Assembly (NCBI GenBank): GCA_012274205.1
Contig: JAAOZY010000009.1
Location: forward strand, 1-10,605
DNA: 10,605 nt
Direction: 5' to 3'
Source of the DNA: Betaproteobacteria bacterium
Lineage (GTDB): Bacteria > Pseudomonadota > Gammaproteobacteria > Burkholderiales > SG8-39
Notes under the pieces: generated by a model
The model's input: only the letters and a program-made list of their open reading frames with translations
What the model was told of the DNA's origin: nothing
Databases searched by the model: none
Shown here: piece by piece, positions 7,254-10,605 of the stretch
Position numbering within the stretch: position 1 is the stretch's first letter
Layout: every line of letters begins with the position of its first letter
Program-made: the position numbers and the translations under genes

Positions 7254-7768
7254 GGCGCCTCCTTCGCAAACAAGTCGGCGTTGTGAATCTCGGCGCGCGC
7301 GCTGCGGACCCAGGCGTAAAGAGCGTCGTACATCACCAAGCCGTGCTCCAGCATGACATGGTCGTCGGGAAAATTGACCGAGAGCCCGAGCGAAATCGCG
7401 AGCAGGCCCGGCGATTGCGGCGTAAGTTCCAGTTTTCCGGTGTCGGCGCCGCGCACGATCTGCGCGAGATCCGTGAGCGCCGGCTCGTCGATGGCGAAGT
7501 CGGCGAGGAAGGCGTCGAAGCTGCACAAGCCGCCGCGGTGGGAAAACTGCACGTCCGGCACGTCGTAGGGAATCGCCTGCTCGGCGCTGGCCCGCGCGAG
7601 TACCTGAGCCGAGGGCACGTAGAGAAACTGCGCTTGCGGATCGATGAAGCGCCGCACCAGCCAGGGACAGGCGATGCGATCAATTTTCGGGCGTTCGCGC
7701 GTGATCCACTTGGAGTGCGAATGCCGAAGCAGCTGCGAAATGGTAGCGCGGGTGATGACGGTGTCCAT
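7250..7768 (-). CDS. Stand-alone ChrB C-terminal-type chromate resistance domain protein
   Basis: 172-residue protein matching the C-terminal domain of ChrB (chrome_Resist type). The hallmark motif TRERPKIDRIACPWLVRRF lies at residues 23-41, with C34, followed by FLYVP and a helical C-terminus containing DDHVMLEHGLVMYDALY. Full ChrB is about 320 residues with an extra N-terminal regulatory domain; that part is missing, and no upstream frame on this strand encodes it. It is therefore either a naturally short form or a truncated descendant. The start ATG at 7768 has GAGGA (complement of 7775-7779) five bases upstream. It is the first gene of the chr unit, coupled to chrA. Role: chromate sensing or resistance, mechanism unsettled. 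Confidence 0.88.
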   Translation of the reverse strand: MDTVITRATISQLLRHSHSKWITRERPKIDRIACPWLVRRFIDPQAQFLYVPSAQVLARASAEQAIPYDVPDVQFSHRGGLCSFDAFLADFAIDEPALTDLAQIVRGADTGKLELTPQSPGLLAISLGLSVNFPDDHVMLEHGLVMYDALYAWVRSARAEIHNADLFAKEAP

Positions 7769-7802
7769 GAATATCCTCGCAAGTTGAATGCCGCAGAACT
7801 TG

Positions 7803-7842
7803 GACGGGACACCGTCTGAACGGGAGTCTGCAGGTTCCCGTT
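7803..7842. promoter_or_regulatory. Candidate operator upstream of the chr unit (ACGGGA half-sites)
   Basis: Three copies of ACGGGA occur: 7804-7809 and 7820-7825 on the + strand (16 bp apart) and 7836-7841 on the - strand. The last two form a perfect 7-bp inverted repeat, AACGGGA (7819-7825) and TCCCGTT (7836-7842), with a 10-bp spacer. A smaller pair GACGG/CCGTC lies at 7803-7807/7812-7816. The region is 35 to 75 bp upstream of the chrB-domain start, in the divergent intergenic stretch. It may be a regulator site; no promoter hexamers are convincing. Confidence 0.35.
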
Positions 7843-7877
7843 GAAATAACTATAGCGCAAAGTCGGAAGGCCCGGAA

Positions 7878-7946
7878 GCACCCGGTTTAGCCAGGTGCAA
7901 AAGGCGGCGTGAAGTAAAATGGCGGAACCCGATCCACACCGGATCG
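7878..7946. promoter_or_regulatory. Leader of the ABC transporter operon with two short stem-loops and a possible -10 box
   Basis: Contains GCACCCGG (7878-7885) and CCAGGTGC (7891-7898), an 8-bp stem with one mismatch and loop TTTAG; a -10-like TAAAAT (7915-7920) without a good -35; and CGATCC/GGATCG (7930-7935/7941-7946), a perfect 6-bp stem with a 5-base loop. The rest of 7769-7982 shows no gene. The promoter assignment is weak. Confidence 0.25.
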
Positions 7947-7982
7947 ACACCGACTCCACGCCGGGAGAGAGCTATAAAACGA

Positions 7983-8903
7983 TTGAAATTGCGCGATTGG
8001 GCCGGCGCGCTGCTGAGCGGCACCTGCATTCTTGCCGCATCGGCGGCGCATGCGGCCGATGCGCTGCGCGTGGCCTATGCCGGCTCGATGGGGGTGGTGA
8101 TGGACCGGTTCATCGGCCCGGCGTTTGCCAAAGCCAAGGGCGTGGACTACCAGGGCATCGGCCAGGGCGCGTACGGCCTGGCGCGGCAGCTGCAGGGCCG
8201 GTTGTTGCAGGCCGATGTGTTCATTTCCATCACGCCGGGGCCGATCGACATTCTGAAACAGGCCGGCATGATAGGCACCGCCGTGCCGGTGGCCAGCACC
8301 CAGATGGTAATCAGCTACAGCCCCAAGAGCCGCTTCCTGCCCGAATTCGAGGCCGCGGCACAGGGAAAAAGGCCGTGGAACGAAGTGCTGCAGACCCCGG
8401 GCCTGCGCTTCGGCCGTACCGACGCGGCGACCGACCCTCAAGGGCAGAACATCATTTTCACCATGCTGCTGGCGCAAAACTATTACGCGCAGCCCGGCCT
8501 GGCCGAGCGGATACTGGGTGGCTATCAAAACCCGCGGCAGATTTTCAGCGAAGCTTCGCTGCTGTCGCGCCTGGAGGCCGGGCAGCTCGATGCCTCCTCG
8601 GGCTATCTGAGCGCGGCGCGCTCGCACCATCTGCCGTTCATCCAGTTGCCGGACGAAATCAACCTCAGCAATCCTGCGATGGCAGCCAAGTGGTATAACA
8701 CCGTGCAGTTCAGCATCAAGCTGCCGAGCGGCAAGCAGGCCACGCTGAGCACCCAGCCGCTGGTGTTTTATGCCACCGTGCTGAAGGACAGCAAACGGCC
8801 CGCGCTGGCAGAGAAGTTCGTGCAATTTCTGCAAGGTGCGGAAGGCCAGAAAATGTTCAAAGACAGTGGCTACAGTCCGCCCAAGGGTGGACCGATTGAA
8901 TGA
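7983..8903 (+). CDS. ABC transporter substrate-binding protein, molybdate/tungstate (WtpA/ModA-like)
   Basis: 306-residue periplasmic solute-binding protein. The signal peptide has a basic KLR n-region, a hydrophobic core and probable cleavage after AHA (residue 24). The mature part starts LRVAYAGSMG, a typical oxyanion-binding first strand. QADVFISITPGPID (residues 76-89), MVISYSPKSRF (108-118) and GRTDAATDPQGQN (144-156) fit the ModA/WtpA fold. The C-terminal ALAEKFVQFLQGAEGQKMF helix is also usual. The wording resembles the archaeal-type WtpA more than classical E. coli ModA. The start is uncertain: no ATG fits. TTG at 7983 is best, with a purine-rich GGGAGAG (7963-7969) rather far upstream; TTG at 7989 is an alternative. 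First gene of an importer operon with a permease and an ATPase. Sulfate or another oxyanion cannot be excluded. Confidence 0.82.
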   Translation: MKLRDWAGALLSGTCILAASAAHAADALRVAYAGSMGVVMDRFIGPAFAKAKGVDYQGIGQGAYGLARQLQGRLLQADVFISITPGPIDILKQAGMIGTAVPVASTQMVISYSPKSRFLPEFEAAAQGKRPWNEVLQTPGLRFGRTDAATDPQGQNIIFTMLLAQNYYAQPGLAERILGGYQNPRQIFSEASLLSRLEAGQLDASSGYLSAARSHHLPFIQLPDEINLSNPAMAAKWYNTVQFSIKLPSGKQATLSTQPLVFYATVLKDSKRPALAEKFVQFLQGAEGQKMFKDSGYSPPKGGPIE

Positions 8904-8917
8904 TTGGACGGGTATCC

Positions 8918-8942
8918 CGGCGTTTGTTTATTCTAAACGCCG
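8918..8942 (+). repeat. Intergenic hairpin between binding-protein and permease genes
   Basis: Perfect 8-bp inverted repeat CGGCGTTT (8918-8925) and AAACGCCG (8935-8942) with a 9-base AT-rich loop, in the 69-bp gap. There is no T-run after it, so it is not a standard terminator. It may stabilise or process the upstream transcript so that the binding protein is made in excess, as known for other ABC importers. Confidence 0.6.
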
Positions 8943-8972
8943 TTCGAACAAGACCACCGGGATTGACGCAAG

Positions 8973-9770
8973 GTGAGTACGCTCATTGACGTTCAAGCGG
9001 CCGATGGACTGCCGCGGGCGCGCGCGCCGGCCCTGATCGGCGCGCTTACGCTATTGCTCATCGCGGGGCCGTTCATCGGCCTGGCGTTTGCCACCCACTG
9101 GAGCGAGTTTCACTTCGCCGCGGGCGATACCGCGTCCATCGGCGTGTCGCTCGGCTATAGCCTGATCGCACTGGTGCTGATCGTCGCTCTTGGCACGCCG
9201 CTGGCCTGGTGGCTGGCGCGGCAGTCGTTTCGCGGCAAATGGATCCTGGAAGCCATCATCCTGCTGGCCTTGCTCACGCCGCCGCTGGCGATGGGCATTT
9301 TGCTCACCGCGCTGTACGGCCCCTACGGGCCGGTGGGCGGCATGATGGCTGGCACCGGCGTGGAATTGACCAATTCCGCACCCGCTTTCGTGCTGGCGCA
9401 GTTCTACGCCGCCTTGCCGTACTATGTGGTCGCGGCGCGCGCCGCGTTCGAAGGCGTGCCGCGCGAACTGGAACATATTGCCCTGACCCTGGGCAAATCG
9501 CCGTGGCAGACATTCTGGCAGGTGAGCATGCCGCTGGCGCGCCTGGGTGTGGCGGCCGGCATTGCGCTCGCCTGGGTGCGCGCCCTGGGCGAGTTCGGCA
9601 TCGTGCTGATCCTCGCCTATTACCCGCAGGGCATTCCGGTCAAACTCTGGGTCAACCTGCAGGATATCGGGCTGCCCGCGGTGTATCCGCTGCTGTGGGT
9701 ATTTTTCCTGGTGGCGATGCCGCTGCCCTTGCTGCTGGGCTTGGCATCGCGCCGCCAGCGCCTGTTTTGA
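8973..9770 (+). CDS. ABC transporter permease, molybdate/tungstate type (ModB/WtpB-like)
   Basis: 265-residue inner-membrane permease of the MetI-like family. About six membrane segments lie near residues 20-41, 55-82, 90-115, 137-157, 192-216 and 237-257. The EAA loop that contacts the ATPase is at about 165-190 (ELEHIALTLGKSPWQTFWQV...PLA), followed by RALGEFG (203-209), the conserved ending of this region in molybdate and sulfate permeases. The start is GTG at 8973. The ribosome site is weak: AAGG touches the start and CCGGGA (8957-8962) lies 10 bases upstream. It sits between the binding-protein and ATPase genes. The length suits ModB or WtpB; substrate is inferred from neighbours. Confidence 0.85.
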   Translation: MSTLIDVQAADGLPRARAPALIGALTLLLIAGPFIGLAFATHWSEFHFAAGDTASIGVSLGYSLIALVLIVALGTPLAWWLARQSFRGKWILEAIILLALLTPPLAMGILLTALYGPYGPVGGMMAGTGVELTNSAPAFVLAQFYAALPYYVVAARAAFEGVPRELEHIALTLGKSPWQTFWQVSMPLARLGVAAGIALAWVRALGEFGIVLILAYYPQGIPVKLWVNLQDIGLPAVYPLLWVFFLVAMPLPLLLGLASRRQRLF

Positions 9771-9815
9771 ACCTCAGTTGCAGATGATTTTTTGCAGCGG
9801 CAAATTCAGGGGAGC

Positions 9816-9837
9816 ATGAGGGGAGGTATCCCCTCAT
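9816..9837 (+). repeat. Strong hairpin just upstream of the ATPase start
   Basis: Perfect 9-bp inverted repeat ATGAGGGGA (9816-9824) and TCCCCTCAT (9829-9837) with loop GGTA, 13 bases before the ATG at 9851. No Shine-Dalgarno sequence lies between hairpin and ATG. A GGGGAG (9809-9814) sits just 5' of the stem and would come to about 14 bases from the ATG if the hairpin folds. Possible translational control or processing element. Confidence 0.6.
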
Positions 9838-9850
9838 ATTCAAACAACGA

Positions 9851-10605
9851 ATGCGCATCGATTACTGCATCGACCGTCCGCTGCGCCTGCAGGCGCGCTT
9901 CGAGGTCGAGGGCTTTACCGTACTGTTGGGACAAAGCGGCGCGGGCAAGACCACACTATTGCGCGCCATCGCCGGCCTGCTGCCGGCCCAGGGAAAGCCT
10001 TTCGGCGGCCTGCCGCCACAACATCGTGCCGTCGGTTATCTGCCGCAGGGTTATGCGCTGTTTCCGCATCTGCGCGCCTGGGAGAACATTGCGTTTGCGC
10101 TGCCGCGCGGCGCGCAGCGACGCGCACAGGCGCTGGAACTGCTGGCGCGCGTACGCCTGATCGACGTGGCGGAGCATTACCCCGCGGCGCTGTCGGGCGG
10201 ACAGCAGCAGCGCGTGGCCCTGGCGCGGGCGCTGGCGCGCAAGCCGCAGCTGTTGTTGCTGGATGAGCCGAGCTCAGCGCTCGACGCCGCCACGCGCGAC
10301 GAGGTCATGGCCGAGTTGATCTCCGAGGTGCACGAATTCGGTTTGCCGGTGCTGGCGGTCAGCCACGATCCGCATCTTGCGGCGCAGGCCGACAGCGTGG
10401 CGGTGCTGAGCGGCGGCGGCATCGTGCAGCAGGGCGCGCCCGCGGAGGTGCTGTTGCGGCCCGCCAGCGTGGCGGTGGCACGGCTGCTCGGGCACCGCAA
10501 TCTGTTCACCGGGCGCGTCACCGGACATGAACCCGGCGCGGGCGTCACGCTGCTGCTGTCCGCCCGACAGCGCCGCGGGGTAATGCTCCGCCACGTCGAT
10601 CAGGC
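9851..10605 (+). CDS. ABC transporter ATP-binding protein (ModC/WtpC-like); 3' partial, end unreliable
   Basis: ATPase of the oxyanion importer; the frame is open from the ATG at 9851 to the window end (251 codons plus two bases), with no stop. Walker A is GQSGAGKTT (27-35), the Q-loop YLPQ has Q66, the signature is LSGGQQQR (114-121), Walker B is LLLLDEP with E139, and the switch histidine is H172. RLLGHRNLFTGRVTG (211-225) leads toward the usual C-terminal regulatory (MOP/TOBE-like) domain. From about residue 233 the DNA is the exact reverse complement of 10155-10212 in the same gene, so the final residues (LLLSARQRRG onward) are antisense of the signature region and probably not real protein. 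The spacing to the permease is 80 bp, filled partly by a hairpin. Substrate is inferred from its partners. Confidence 0.88.
   Translation, partial: MRIDYCIDRPLRLQARFEVEGFTVLLGQSGAGKTTLLRAIAGLLPAQGKPFGGLPPQHRAVGYLPQGYALFPHLRAWENIAFALPRGAQRRAQALELLARVRLIDVAEHYPAALSGGQQQRVALARALARKPQLLLLDEPSSALDAATRDEVMAELISEVHEFGLPVLAVSHDPHLAAQADSVAVLSGGGIVQQGAPAEVLLRPASVAVARLLGHRNLFTGRVTGHEPGAGVTLLLSARQRRGVMLRHVDQ
10155..10212 (+). repeat. Left arm of a perfect 58-bp inverted repeat
   Basis: Base by base, 10155-10212 equals the reverse complement of 10548-10605. This arm is the natural coding copy: it encodes residues about 102-121 of the ATPase, including the ABC signature LSGGQQQR. The match stops at 10213 (C against T in the complement). 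Confidence 0.97.
10548..10605 (-). repeat. Right arm of the 58-bp inverted repeat, ending at the last base of the window
   Basis: Exact reverse complement of 10155-10212 across 58 bases, with a 335-bp spacer (10213-10547). On the - strand it reads AEHYPAALSGGQQQR, the ABC signature, in an otherwise meaningless frame. Because it reaches exactly the end, a fold-back artefact at a contig end is the simplest explanation. Confidence 0.97.

Noticed and set aside
5898..7286. 462-codon + strand frame antisense to chrA
   Set aside because: Opposite strand of a clear ChrA gene with both CHR motifs; the composition is charged and lacks family features.
9792..10160. + frame overlapping the ATPase start
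   Set aside because: Cys/Arg-rich and out of frame with the Walker A, signature and Walker B motifs read from 9851.
10274..10594. - strand frame carrying AEHYPAALSGGQQQR as a possible second ABC ATPase fragment
   Set aside because: The signature comes wholly from the right arm of the inverted repeat; the rest is antisense of the ATPase and has no ABC motifs.
1..10605. CRISPR arrays, tRNA or rRNA genes, insertion sequences, phage genes
   Set aside because: No regularly spaced repeats, RNA gene signatures, transposases or integrases were seen in the window.

Overview
The window is GC-rich bacterial DNA whose gene families and layout suggest a betaproteobacterium (Rhodocyclales, Nitrosomonadales or Burkholderiales-like). 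This is inferred from protein character and codon style; no taxonomic marker gene is present.

Region 1 (1-5071, + strand) is a respiratory formate dehydrogenase operon. It holds the catalytic alpha subunit (5' end cut by the window), the four-cluster iron-sulfur beta subunit, a small lipoprotein, the cytochrome b gamma subunit with its own signal peptide, and a small secreted Ala/Lys-rich protein. It closes with a textbook rho-independent terminator. Genes are tightly packed (0 to 13 bp gaps or a 4-bp overlap). The enzyme should oxidise formate in the periplasm and pass electrons through FeS clusters and haem b to the quinone pool. Cysteine replaces selenocysteine at the active site. Two further hairpins follow the terminator.

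Region 2 (5190-5576, +) is a single-domain cupin of unknown substrate.

Region 3 (7768 down to 5598, - strand) is a chromate-resistance unit: a stand-alone ChrB C-terminal-type domain protein, the two-domain ChrA transporter (4-bp overlap) and a DUF1330 protein. The 214-bp divergent region 7769-7982 carries repeated ACGGGA half-sites upstream of chrB.

Region 4 (7983-10605, +) is an oxyanion ABC importer, most likely for molybdate or tungstate: a WtpA/ModA-like binding protein, a ModB/WtpB-like permease and a ModC/WtpC-like ATPase that runs off the window end. Each intergenic gap in this operon holds a perfect hairpin. A Mo/W importer close to a Mo/W-dependent formate dehydrogenase makes metabolic sense, but the link is inferred.

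The most striking structural signal is a perfect 58-bp inverted repeat, 10155-10212 against 10548-10605. Its second arm ends exactly at the last base, so the end of the window reads backwards through the ABC-signature region of the same ATPase gene. I think a fold-back assembly or library artefact at a contig end is most likely; a recent inverted duplication or invertible segment is the biological alternative. The C-terminal end of the ATPase should not be trusted after about 10547. I do not see a convincing wholly new system. The best candidates for undescribed biology are the two small exported proteins in the formate dehydrogenase operon.
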